Shown: one piece after another, positions 27,005-34,801 of the stretch | How positions within the stretch are numbered: position 1 is the first letter of the stretch | How the letters are laid out: every line of letters starts with the position of its first letter | Assembly (NCBI RefSeq): GCF_002585305.1 | Contig: NZ_NUNF01000031.1 | Location: forward strand, 22,572-74,187 | Origin: Bacillus sp. AFS037270 | Lineage (GTDB): Bacteria > Bacillota > Bacilli > Bacillales_B > DSM-18226 | DNA length: 51,616 nt | Direction of reading: 5' to 3' | Position numbers and translations under genes: made by a program | Notes under the pieces: generated by a model | What the model saw: the letters and a program-made list of their open reading frames with translations, nothing else | Told to the model about the DNA's origin: nothing | Database searches by the model: none

Positions 27005-27178
27005 TAAAAAAAGTCTTCTTATAAGAAGAAGACTTTTGAATGCACGACGCACCTGTCATTCTTCTTATCTTGCAAATTAGTAAATTTGCAGGACTTAGCA
27101 CCTTTTCAATGAGAATAGACATTGAAGGTTGCTGAGGTGTCGCAGGGCCCTTCCCTCAACCTCTCTTGATAAGAAAAC
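27005..27178 (-). promoter_or_regulatory. SAM-I (S-box) riboswitch with terminator
   Basis: On the minus strand the aptamer reads TTATCAAGAGAGGTTGAGGG at its 5' end, then GGCCCTGCGACACCTCAGCAACC (split here as GGCCCTGCGAC and ACCTCAGCAACC), then AAGGTGCTAAGTCCTGC and a closing GATAAGAA (about 27060-27177). These are the conserved blocks of the S-box. A perfect terminator follows (AAAAGTCTTCTT / AAGAAGACTTTTTTT, 27007-27036). High SAM should favour termination before metI. Confidence 0.96.
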
Positions 27179-27199
27179 AATTATTTAGATTATTTATAA

Positions 27200-27228
27200 A
27201 ATTTACTACAAATATAATGGAATGTCAA
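27200..27228 (-). promoter_or_regulatory. Sigma-A promoter of the met operon
   Basis: On the minus strand TTGACA (27223-27228) and TAAATT (27200-27205) are 17 bases apart; the start point would fall about 15 bases before the riboswitch. Confidence 0.75.
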
Positions 27229-27270
27229 TTTATATTTATTGGCCAACTATATTATTTATCAAGTAGATAG

Positions 27271-27317
27271 TTGACTTTATTAGTAATATAGGTTTAAAAT
27301 GTTCTTTAAAAAGAACA
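27271..27317 (+). promoter_or_regulatory. Leader promoter of the eps locus with SinR-type operator
   Basis: TTGACT (27271-27276) and TAAAAT (27295-27300) are 18 bases apart. The palindrome TGTTCTTTAAAAAGAACA (27300-27317) starts at the end of the -10 box and covers the expected start point. It fits the GTTCTYT SinR box in inverted-repeat form, GTTC-N8-GAAC. Confidence 0.75.
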
Positions 27318-27680
27318 TAGGTCTAAAGATCTGATTAATTAATAATATATTTACATTTTTATAGTAAAAACGTTAGGGGGAACCTAGATAATCCCCCGAA
27401 ATCAATCACAAAAACAAGTAGTTATATTAAATAAGATAACAAAAAAGAGCAGTTGGTTAAAATTTAAAAAATAATAGATAGAGCTATTACTATAGAATTA
27501 GAAAAATTTAATAGAAATAATAATCTTGATAAAACACACTCTTAACCGAGTATTGTGGGGATTTGTCTTGATTCCCCTTTGGCTATGGAAAAGCTAATTA
27601 GTTAACTTCTTAAAACATACGACAATTTTAACGAATTTCGCAATTAAAAGTAAGTTTTTTTTATTGAAAGGATTAGAGAA
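27318..27680 (+). other. AT-rich leader without a gene
   Basis: About 360 bases lie between the predicted start point and the 51-aa gene. No open frame with a ribosome site is visible. It contains AAAACGTTAGGGG (27367-27379), which recurs at 41139, and weak hairpins (GGGGG...CCCCC at about 27376-27397; GGGGA...TCCCC at about 27556-27577). It could be a regulatory leader RNA. I could not match it to a known class. Confidence 0.4.
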
Positions 27681-27836
27681 ATGAATATTTCCAAAAATTT
27701 AACCCAGGAAAAATTGTTAGAGATTTTAATTGACTCCTATAGAAAAGGGCAAGAGATAGAAAATATTAAGATGAATGATTTCATCGAAGACATAAAGGAA
27801 AAAGTAATACTAGTCATAAATGCTAAAAATGATTAA
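27681..27836 (+). CDS. Small helical protein, 51 aa, upstream of sinR-like gene (candidate antagonist)
   Basis: GAAAGGA lies 8 bases before the ATG. The product begins MNISKNLTQEKLLEILIDSY and ends VINAKND. It is predicted to be two helices, with no membrane segment. In B. subtilis the 57-aa SinI antirepressor is encoded just before sinR and binds SinR through two helices. This protein has the right place and size and a loosely similar LTQE..LEIL start, but it is not a clear SinI match, so antagonism is inference only. Confidence 0.6.
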   Translation: MNISKNLTQEKLLEILIDSYRKGQEIENIKMNDFIEDIKEKVILVINAKND

Positions 27837-27912
27837 AGGGTTGCTTAAAACATCCACAAAACAAGAGTAAATATTTTAAGTATTCAATCAAATTAAGAAA
27901 TTCGACACTTTT

Positions 27913-27946
27913 TGTTCTTTACAAAGAACATAGCGTTCAATATAAT
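27913..27946 (+). promoter_or_regulatory. sinR promoter overlapped by SinR-type operator
   Basis: TTTACA (27918-27923) and the perfect -10 box TATAAT (27941-27946) are 17 bases apart. The palindrome TGTTCTTTACAAAGAACA (27913-27930) contains the -35 box, so a bound repressor would block RNA polymerase. Autorepression is implied. Confidence 0.8.
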
Positions 27947-27986
27947 GGCGTTAGAAAGGAGTGGAATTTATTATAGGAGGTTTAAT

Positions 27987-28331
27987 ATGTTAGGTTCAAT
28001 AATTCAAAAATTGAGGCAAGAAAAAGGGTTCTCTTTAACTCAGTTGGCTGAAAGGACGGAAATTTCAAAATCCTATTTGAGCTATATAGAGAGAAATATC
28101 CAGACAAATCCATCTATAGAAGTACTAGCGAAAATATCTGCAGCTTTAGATGTCGATCTTCAAACGCTTTTGAGTCCTAATACAAAGATTCAGGAATCAA
28201 CAACAAACAGTAAAAAGATTCATGTGAAAAATTGGAGTGACTTAATTAACATTGCTCTTAAATCCGGATTAATAAATGAGGAGGATATAAGGGAAATAAG
28301 AATTGCCATTCAAAAGGGGAAATTAGAATAA
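27987..28331 (+). CDS. sinR: SinR-type biofilm master repressor
   Basis: The product has 114 residues from the ATG at 27987, which has TAGGAGG 6 bases upstream. The N-terminal HTH (about 1-64) includes LRQEKGFSLTQLAERTEISK and SYLSYIERNIQTNPSIEVL, nearly the B. subtilis SinR recognition segment (SYLSSIERNLQTNPSI). A linker leads to a C-terminal helical pair (NWSDLINIALKSGLINEEDI), the SinR/SinI dimer domain. It should repress the downstream exopolysaccharide genes. Four operator-like GTTC-N8-GAAC sites in this locus, including one on its own promoter, support this. No terminator separates it from the next gene. Confidence 0.92.
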   Translation: MLGSIIQKLRQEKGFSLTQLAERTEISKSYLSYIERNIQTNPSIEVLAKISAALDVDLQTLLSPNTKIQESTTNSKKIHVKNWSDLINIALKSGLINEEDIREIRIAIQKGKLE

Positions 28332-28405
28332 CTAAAGGTAACTATCTCATTAAGTTAAAAGATAATAGCTTAAACGTTGGTTATTAAGGTACACAGGAGA
28401 AGTAA

Positions 28406-29410
28406 ATGTATAAAAATAGTAAGTATATATTCTATTCAACCGTTATTGCAGTAGCTTTTCTTTTCTATTTTTTCTACTTAGAAAGCAGAGCGATAAATAA
28501 GGATGATCAAGTCGTAATAAAGGCTGGAAATGATCAGAACGAATATATTAATGTGGATGAATTTGGAGCTAATGGCGAGGATTCAAAGGATGATTCTAAA
28601 TCCATACAGGAAGCCATAAATTACAGCCAAAGTTCAAAGATTGGTAAAGTAAAGTTACTAGGAAATAAGAACTATATATTAAGGAAAGGGTTAGTTTTAG
28701 TAGAAGGTGTTGAATTAGAACTTGGTCAAAATACAAAATTAATAATAGAAGGAAACTTCCGAGCTATTAAAGTGAAAAAAAACGCGTCAATAACGAACGG
28801 CATCTTCGAAGTTGCAGATACAAGCTTTAATTCAGATGTTATTTATTTAGATGGTAAGGAAAAATTCTGGTCATGGGCAAGGACACAAATTCAGAATGTT
28901 ACCATCCTTAACATAAGCGGCTCACATAAGGGTACAGGTCTTCATCTTTATGCTGGCGGACCAGGGCATTTCATAAGTTTTTTGAATTTTTCTAACATGA
29001 AAATAGCGGGGTTTCATACTGGTGTTAAATTAGAAGCGAAAAAACCAAAGGATAATAAATACAGCTTTATTAATGGCAACCGATTTGTTAATTTTACGCT
29101 GGATGATTGTGTAAGAGGCATATATATCAATAGTTCCATCACTGTCCCTAATGAAAGTTCAGGTAATGATTTTAGTGGTCTTCAAATTCAAATATCTAAA
29201 TATACAAAAAGGGCAATAACAGTAAGTGGCTCTGACAATAAATTTGAAGGTGTAATATGGGATGTCCATATATTAAAGAATCATAAATCAGTAATTGAGT
29301 TTTCTCAGAACTCAATGAGAACTAGCTTGGAATCAAATTTAACTTCTGAATATATTCAGGATAAGGGAGAACTTAATTACAATTCATCACCTGAAGAAAA
29401 GGCAAAATAA
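28406..29410 (+). CDS. Membrane-anchored right-handed beta-helix (pectate-lyase-like) protein
   Basis: The product has 334 residues. A single N-terminal membrane anchor (about 8-26) leaves the rest outside the cell. NVDEFGANGEDSKDDSKSIQ (about 49-68) is the start of the pectate-lyase-superfamily/tailspike fold, followed by parallel beta-helix coils rich in N-x-F and G-x-x-L repeats. About residues 150-275 closely resemble the protein encoded at 50269-51123, which closes the locus. No catalytic Lys/Arg/Ca pattern of a known lyase is obvious. It may bind, trim or modify the polymer. CAGGAGAAG lies before the ATG. Confidence 0.75.
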   Translation: MYKNSKYIFYSTVIAVAFLFYFFYLESRAINKDDQVVIKAGNDQNEYINVDEFGANGEDSKDDSKSIQEAINYSQSSKIGKVKLLGNKNYILRKGLVLVEGVELELGQNTKLIIEGNFRAIKVKKNASITNGIFEVADTSFNSDVIYLDGKEKFWSWARTQIQNVTILNISGSHKGTGLHLYAGGPGHFISFLNFSNMKIAGFHTGVKLEAKKPKDNKYSFINGNRFVNFTLDDCVRGIYINSSITVPNESSGNDFSGLQIQISKYTKRAITVSGSDNKFEGVIWDVHILKNHKSVIEFSQNSMRTSLESNLTSEYIQDKGELNYNSSPEEKAK

Positions 29411-29489
29411 TAATGATATTTAATGCTTCAATTTTTATTAACAGTCAATTTTTCTTTATAAATTTATTAATCCTACTTAGGAGGTTACC

Positions 29490-30233
29490 ATGAACGGAGA
29501 AATAAATTTAAAAAAATTCTTGAATATTATGAGAAAGAGAATACTCACGATTATTACTACAGTCCTATGTGTATCTATCATTACTTCAATTGTCTCGGTT
29601 TATTATATGAAGCAGACATATGAAGCTACTGAGAACATTTTGATTGGAAAGTTAGCAAATGATGACAGTAGATATGGAGATTCACAAGAACTCAGTATGT
29701 TACTTGCTTCCACTATGGATTTAATAAAAAGTCCAATTGTACTTAATTCGGTTCGACAAGAGCTAAATATAAATGAAGATGAATTAGAGAAGAAGATTGT
29801 TGTTCAAAACAACAAAAATTCACAAATTGTCAATGTTGTGGTTAGGGATAATGATATCGAAGCGGCTAAGAAGCTTGCCAATACAGTTGCAGTTACTTCT
29901 GTTAATAAAATGACTCAACTATTCGGCGTTCAAAATATTAAATTATTAAGCGATATAAATGGGGAGCCTTCGGCAAAGAAAGTGGGTAGCGCAACATTAA
30001 ATATCGCAATCAGTATAGTTGTTGGGTTCTTTTTGGGAGTAGGTCTTTCGATGTTTAGAGAGTATTGGGACGATTCTATTAAAGATGTAAAAGAAATAGA
30101 GTATATCCTGGGTTTACCAGTTTTAGGAGAAATTAATCTCAAAAATAAACGAGGTAAATCTAAAAACAAAAGAGGAACCACACAACCAGGGCAGGTTCTA
30201 AATAGAGGTAATGGGGGTCAAATGAGTGTATAA
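29490..30233 (+). CDS. epsA: Wzz/EpsA-type polysaccharide chain-length and kinase-adaptor protein
   Basis: The product has 247 residues. TM1 lies at about 18-38 and TM2 at about 172-190, with an extracellular loop between them carrying the Wzz fold (YEATENILIG...). The short cytoplasmic tail is basic (KNKRGKSKNKRG). Gram-positive proteins of this kind (EpsA, CapA) bind and activate a separate BY-kinase, which here is encoded next and overlaps by 8 bases. TAGGAGG lies before the ATG. It is the first synthesis gene of the cluster. Confidence 0.9.
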   Translation: MNGEINLKKFLNIMRKRILTIITTVLCVSIITSIVSVYYMKQTYEATENILIGKLANDDSRYGDSQELSMLLASTMDLIKSPIVLNSVRQELNINEDELEKKIVVQNNKNSQIVNVVVRDNDIEAAKKLANTVAVTSVNKMTQLFGVQNIKLLSDINGEPSAKKVGSATLNIAISIVVGFFLGVGLSMFREYWDDSIKDVKEIEYILGLPVLGEINLKNKRGKSKNKRGTTQPGQVLNRGNGGQMSV

Positions 30234-30870
30234 AAAACGGGATGAAACAAAAAAAATAATGCATATGCTTCAATTAAACGAAGATTCAATAAGCACGGAA
30301 CAAATTCGGATGATCCGTACGAATATTGATCAAGTATCTGACAGTAAAATGGCGGTACTAATGGTAACATCCCCAAATCATGAAGGCGATAGATCAATTA
30401 TTTCCGCTAAATTAGCAATATCATTTGCCGAACAAGGAAAAAGGATCCTGTTAGTAGATGCCAATATCAGAAAGCCCTCTTTAAACAAGTGGTTCCAAAT
30501 CAAAAACGATAGTGGATTAACGAATGTTATTTTAAACAAAGAAGAAATAGAACTACATTATAGAGAGACTCTAGTACCAGGGCTCTATGTCTTACCAGCA
30601 GGCCTAGCTCCATTAAATCTATCGGATATTTGGGTAACTAGTAAAATTAAAGAGATGGTAATAAAATGTGAATCGGAGTTTGATGTGGTTATTTTTGAGG
30701 CCCCTCCTTATTTAACAGTATCAGACTCACAAATGTTAGCAAGTCTATGTGATGGTGTAATTATCGTTGTCAAGGCTAATTCTACTAAAAAAGAAGATGC
30801 AATCAAGACTAAAGACTATTTAGATAAAACAAACAATAGGATCTTAGGGGTAATTTATCAAACGAGCTAA
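30226..30870 (+). CDS. epsB: BY-kinase homologue (CpsD/EpsB type) with degenerate active site
   Basis: The product has 214 residues; the GTG start follows GGGGGT by about 8 bases. It has the CpsD/CapB fold, but every nucleotide motif is altered. Walker A reads TSPNHEGDRSI (48-58) instead of TSxxPGEGKST, with K replaced by R56 and T by I58. Walker A' is DAN (78-80) instead of DAD. Walker B ends VIFEAPP with E158 for D. The C-terminal tyrosine cluster is absent (it ends GVIYQTS). The frame is intact, so it looks like a retained pseudokinase. I see no second BY-kinase in the window. Confidence 0.88.
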   Translation: MYKKRDETKKIMHMLQLNEDSISTEQIRMIRTNIDQVSDSKMAVLMVTSPNHEGDRSIISAKLAISFAEQGKRILLVDANIRKPSLNKWFQIKNDSGLTNVILNKEEIELHYRETLVPGLYVLPAGLAPLNLSDIWVTSKIKEMVIKCESEFDVVIFEAPPYLTVSDSQMLASLCDGVIIVVKANSTKKEDAIKTKDYLDKTNNRILGVIYQTS

Positions 30871-30926
30871 TGGCGGATATTTAATTCCCCGGGGAACAGG
30901 TGTCCATAATTAAGGTGGCTATATAT

Positions 30927-32384
30927 ATGGAGAAATCAAAGAAAAATTCAATTGCTAAGAATATCTTACATCTTTTTTATAGTACAGCACTATCTAGTGG
31001 ATTAAATGCTGCTGCATTAATCATTTTAGCCTATTACCTAGGGTCCTATTATTATGGAATGTTTAGTGTAGTTTTAGCCTTTGCTATGATTATGGGCTAC
31101 TTTACAGATGCTGGCCTAAGTGACATAGTGCTTAGGGAAGGATCAAAAAAAGAGGTTGATATATCCGTTCTTATTTCATCTTATTTGAAAATGAGGGTGG
31201 GGTTACTAGTTGCTTCATTTCTATGTGGATTTTTTATTTTCCATATCTCAAATTCAGGGCACTCGGAATTAATCCAAATAGGTTATTTTTTAATTATTCC
31301 GATGGTTACCGGAATTGCCCTACAAAGTATTGGGACCACATATTTTCAGCTAATTGAGAAAATGCAATATTACGGACTAATTCGAATTGTTTCTTCTGTA
31401 TGTTTACTTCTTACCCTCTCAGTAGGAATGCTTTTTCGTTTTAGTCCACTCACAATTTGTTCATTATATGGAATATCTTATTTGGCTGCTGGTATGTTGG
31501 GAGTATATCTGGTTAGTAAAAATGTTCAAATCCGCATAAAAGGTCCTTTCCATAAGGGACTGTTCCGAAATTTAGGAGCGTTTACGATTGGCGGATTGTT
31601 GTTTGTGATGATTCCTCAATTAGGACCACTTGTTCTGGAAAAAACCATCAGCCTTCAAGAAGTTGGTTTATTCGCAGTTGCTTATCGAATCCCGCAAGCA
31701 TTACAGCAAATTCCGTTCATTGTAGCGGGTGCTTATTATCCAGTAATGTTTAGAGCATTTAATAATAAGCAGTTGGATGATCATTTAAGATATAACATTA
31801 ATCTATTAAAAACGATTTCATTGGTGGGAATGGCCATGACAATACCATTCTTTTATATGTCTAATTTTTTCATTGAGTTATTATTTGGTGAAAAGTGGAT
31901 TCAAGCCGCCTTCCCACTAAAAATATTATCATTATTGCTTACATTACAAGCAATAAATATTGCCTTAGCAGACGGGTTAACAACAAGAGCACTTCAATCT
32001 TATCGTACTGTTGTCCAATTATTCTCTGTGATAACCGGTATCTTTTTTTATATGTTTTTTAGTAAATCTTTTGGTGTTTCTGGGGCAGCCTTTGCTGGTT
32101 TAACGATTGAAGGCATCGCCTTGATCGGATATTGGTTGTGCATACCAAATCGTTGGGTTATTGCAAAAAGGGTAGTCATTCCGTATGTAACCTACTTTAC
32201 GGGCTGTTTAATTACTATAGACTTTTTCCTGGATTCACTTCCAGTTTTAGCCGTTGTAATTAACTTCGTTTTATTAGCTCTGGTTGCCTTAGTGGATAAA
32301 GAAAATATGGAAAAGATTAATAGATATATGAATACACTAGGAATCAATCAAAGATTGAAGTCGAAGAAGTCTGAGGGGGTTTAA
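30927..32384 (+). CDS. Wzx-type polysaccharide flippase
   Basis: The product has 485 residues from the ATG at 30927 (AAGGTGG 6 bases upstream; an in-frame GTG at 30900 is less likely). About 14 membrane helices are visible, with the MOP-superfamily N-terminal pattern LFYSTALSSGLNAAALIIL and AYYLGSYYYGMFSVVLAF. It should flip the undecaprenyl-linked repeat unit across the membrane. It is followed directly by the polymerase gene. Confidence 0.9.
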   Translation: MEKSKKNSIAKNILHLFYSTALSSGLNAAALIILAYYLGSYYYGMFSVVLAFAMIMGYFTDAGLSDIVLREGSKKEVDISVLISSYLKMRVGLLVASFLCGFFIFHISNSGHSELIQIGYFLIIPMVTGIALQSIGTTYFQLIEKMQYYGLIRIVSSVCLLLTLSVGMLFRFSPLTICSLYGISYLAAGMLGVYLVSKNVQIRIKGPFHKGLFRNLGAFTIGGLLFVMIPQLGPLVLEKTISLQEVGLFAVAYRIPQALQQIPFIVAGAYYPVMFRAFNNKQLDDHLRYNINLLKTISLVGMAMTIPFFYMSNFFIELLFGEKWIQAAFPLKILSLLLTLQAINIALADGLTTRALQSYRTVVQLFSVITGIFFYMFFSKSFGVSGAAFAGLTIEGIALIGYWLCIPNRWVIAKRVVIPYVTYFTGCLITIDFFLDSLPVLAVVINFVLLALVALVDKENMEKINRYMNTLGINQRLKSKKSEGV

Positions 32385-32385
32385 A

Positions 32386-33702
32386 GTGGACGATACAATT
32401 ATGCAAAAATCTAATCCTTACAGTTTCAAAATCTTCATTCTCTTTTTATTAGTAACATTAGCAAATTATTATATTTATGTAGGGTTTGCAATAAAGCCGT
32501 ATATGATTTTTCTAATCTTGTTTTTGACTATTCAAATTGGATCATTCCGCTTTCAAAGGCTCCATTTGTTTGAGGTTGCATTATTGTTATTTTACCTCAT
32601 GTATAGCTATACTGGTGCCTTTGCATTATACCCTGCCTCCAGCATTAGAATTATCTGTGGAATTATCCTTTATATCTTTTGTTATTTTATTATGAAATCC
32701 GTTATTCGAAACACTCAAGATTTTGTGCTTGAAAGAGCCCTATCTGATGCTGGGATACTATTTAATATTGCTAGTTTAACACTTTATTTTGTTGGGTTAA
32801 AAAGTCTCGGATTTGTGTTCGATGGAGATAGGATATACAGTTTCGGACTGTTATTAGATCGCGATTATCCTCGTTTAATCGGGTTGTTGCAGGATCCTAA
32901 TTTCTTTGTTTTCTATAATACGCTCTTCTACACATATTATCTCTGTAATGCTGGATCCTTGAAAAATAAGCTGGGATTGCTATTGTGCTTTATTGCAAAT
33001 ATCCTAACTTTTTCAAGAGGAGGGATTATGATCATGGTATTTATTTTGCTTCTTTATCTGATAATCAGCAACCCTATCAAAAAGTTAAAATTACTTGCAG
33101 GTATTACCGTCTCACTATGTACAGCTTTATTTATTGCGATTGAATATATGAATTTTGATATTTTCGGAATTTTACAATCCAGGGTAGGAGACCTTTCCGA
33201 GGATGGTGGTAGTGGAAGGCTGGAATTGTGGAGCAGGGCTTGGGATTATTTTACTTCACATCTGGTGTTCGGTATTGGCGCGTTTAATTTTTCTGATTAC
33301 AACTTCTTTCAATATAGGGATAATTTGGAGGTCCACAATACATTTTTAGATATTTTGTCTGAATCTGGTTTACTAGGAATGACATGCTTTTTATTATTTA
33401 TCAGTTTAGTATTAGTACAAATTTTTAAAAGCAGTATACCTAAAAATAATCCGTATCTTTTATTGACCTTTCTTGGACTGATACTTCAAATGGGATTCCT
33501 TTCAGTTATTATTAACGACATGTTTTTTATGTATTTGGCGATTCTATCTACTTATTTACATAATGAAAAGCACTTGTTAAAGGATGAAAAGAAAACCAGG
33601 ACTTCCTTTTCGGCCTTAACTTCCCAAAAGCGAATGAGTGAATTGAGTGTTAATTATAAAGGGAGTGATGCAACACATGAATATTCTAGTCGTAACGGAT
33701 AA
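32386..33702 (+). CDS. Wzy-type O-antigen/EPS polymerase
   Basis: The product has 438 residues; the GTG follows GAGGGGG by about 7 bases. Ten or more membrane helices are present. The large outer loop holds SGRLELWSRAWDYF and HNTFLDILSESGLLG (about 312-326), the Wzy/O-antigen ligase signature. It would polymerise the flipped repeat units outside the membrane. It starts just after the flippase stop and overlaps the next gene by 26 bases. Confidence 0.88.
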   Translation: MDDTIMQKSNPYSFKIFILFLLVTLANYYIYVGFAIKPYMIFLILFLTIQIGSFRFQRLHLFEVALLLFYLMYSYTGAFALYPASSIRIICGIILYIFCYFIMKSVIRNTQDFVLERALSDAGILFNIASLTLYFVGLKSLGFVFDGDRIYSFGLLLDRDYPRLIGLLQDPNFFVFYNTLFYTYYLCNAGSLKNKLGLLLCFIANILTFSRGGIMIMVFILLLYLIISNPIKKLKLLAGITVSLCTALFIAIEYMNFDIFGILQSRVGDLSEDGGSGRLELWSRAWDYFTSHLVFGIGAFNFSDYNFFQYRDNLEVHNTFLDILSESGLLGMTCFLLFISLVLVQIFKSSIPKNNPYLLLTFLGLILQMGFLSVIINDMFFMYLAILSTYLHNEKHLLKDEKKTRTSFSALTSQKRMSELSVNYKGSDATHEYSSRNG

Positions 33703-34729
33703 GCTCATTTTAGGCGGAGCAGAAATGTATTTTTGTAAATTAGAGAATCAGTTGCAACATCCTAACATTTCCTTTTACTATGCAGCGGGTTCGGGAGAGT
33801 TATACAAGAAAATTAAGCATAAGGACAAATTTAGTGAGATAAGTAGAAAGGAGCATTTCCAGAATATTAATAAACTTAGAAAATGGATTACAGATAAACA
33901 AATAGACATTGTCCATGCAAATAGTTTGAGGATGGTTCTGTACTGCATAGCTGTAAGAAAATTTACAAAACAGAAATTCAAGATTGTCTACACAAAACAC
34001 AATGTTACTGTTCTTGAGGAGAAAAACCCGTTTGTTTTCGCACATTTATTAAATAAATTTGTTGAAAGAATTATTACTGTTAGTGAATATGAAAAGAATA
34101 ATCTTGTCAAAGCCGGAATAAAGCCTGGCAAAATTACAACTATATATAACGGTGTTGATCTAAAACAGTTTACCTTTCATCAGAAAGAAAAGGGTGACAC
34201 TTTTAATGTTGGTATTTTAGCAAGATTATCAGAAGAAAAGAATCATGAGTTATTTATAAAAATAGCTGACCAGCTGCGCCATATTCCAAATATCATGTTT
34301 TATATTGCAGGGGATGGACCGGAGAAGGAAAAAATAAAAGAGATGATTCAAACACTTAATTTATCTCAAAAGATAAAGATGGTTGGAGCTGTTCAAAATC
34401 CGGAGTCATTTATTAAAGATATGGACCTCTTAATACTTACATCCCATCGTGAAGTATTCCCTATGGTTATTTTGGAAGCCATGGCAGTAGGGACACCCAT
34501 TATTTCTATCAATAGAGGGGGGATTGGGGAAGCGATAATTGAAAATAAAACTGGATTCCTTATTAATGAACATTCAGTAGAAGACTTTTGTAACAAAATT
34601 CTGGATATTGAATCAAACGAAGAGATTAGGAATCAATTTATTGAAAATGCCCTAAGAAAAGTCCAAACCGAATTTTCGTTAGAGCAGATGGTAGGTAATA
34701 CCTTAAAAGAGTATGAAAACTGTAGCTAA
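33677..34729 (+). CDS. Glycosyltransferase family 4 protein
   Basis: The product has 350 residues from the ATG at 33677 (AAAGGGAG about 11 bases upstream). The GT-B fold has NILVVTDKLILGGAEMY at the N-terminus and GDGPEKEKI plus the E-x7-E motif (REVFPMVILEA) in the C-terminal donor-binding half. It adds a sugar to the lipid-linked repeat unit on the cytoplasmic face; donor and acceptor are unknown. The overlap with wzy suggests coupled translation. Confidence 0.9.
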   Translation: MNILVVTDKLILGGAEMYFCKLENQLQHPNISFYYAAGSGELYKKIKHKDKFSEISRKEHFQNINKLRKWITDKQIDIVHANSLRMVLYCIAVRKFTKQKFKIVYTKHNVTVLEEKNPFVFAHLLNKFVERIITVSEYEKNNLVKAGIKPGKITTIYNGVDLKQFTFHQKEKGDTFNVGILARLSEEKNHELFIKIADQLRHIPNIMFYIAGDGPEKEKIKEMIQTLNLSQKIKMVGAVQNPESFIKDMDLLILTSHREVFPMVILEAMAVGTPIISINRGGIGEAIIENKTGFLINEHSVEDFCNKILDIESNEEIRNQFIENALRKVQTEFSLEQMVGNTLKEYENCS

Positions 34730-34801
34730 TGGCTGCCAAAGTTTTCATAAATAGTTTTTATGAACAGCTATTTGATAAGTTGATTTCCTAGGAGTGTTAA
34801 G

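Noticed and set aside
26931..27190. T-box leader before metI
   Set aside because: The conserved blocks are those of the S-box (SAM-I) aptamer; there is no T-box UGGN motif or specifier hairpin.
27318..27680. EPS-associated RNA (EAR) antitermination element in the leader
   Set aside because: The position would suit an EAR-like element, but I cannot match the conserved EAR segments or pairing by eye, so I only report an unexplained leader.
30226..30870. BY-kinase gene as a frameshifted pseudogene
   Set aside because: The frame is complete with a good start and normal overlap with the adaptor; only catalytic residues are changed, so it is reported as an intact degenerate homologue.
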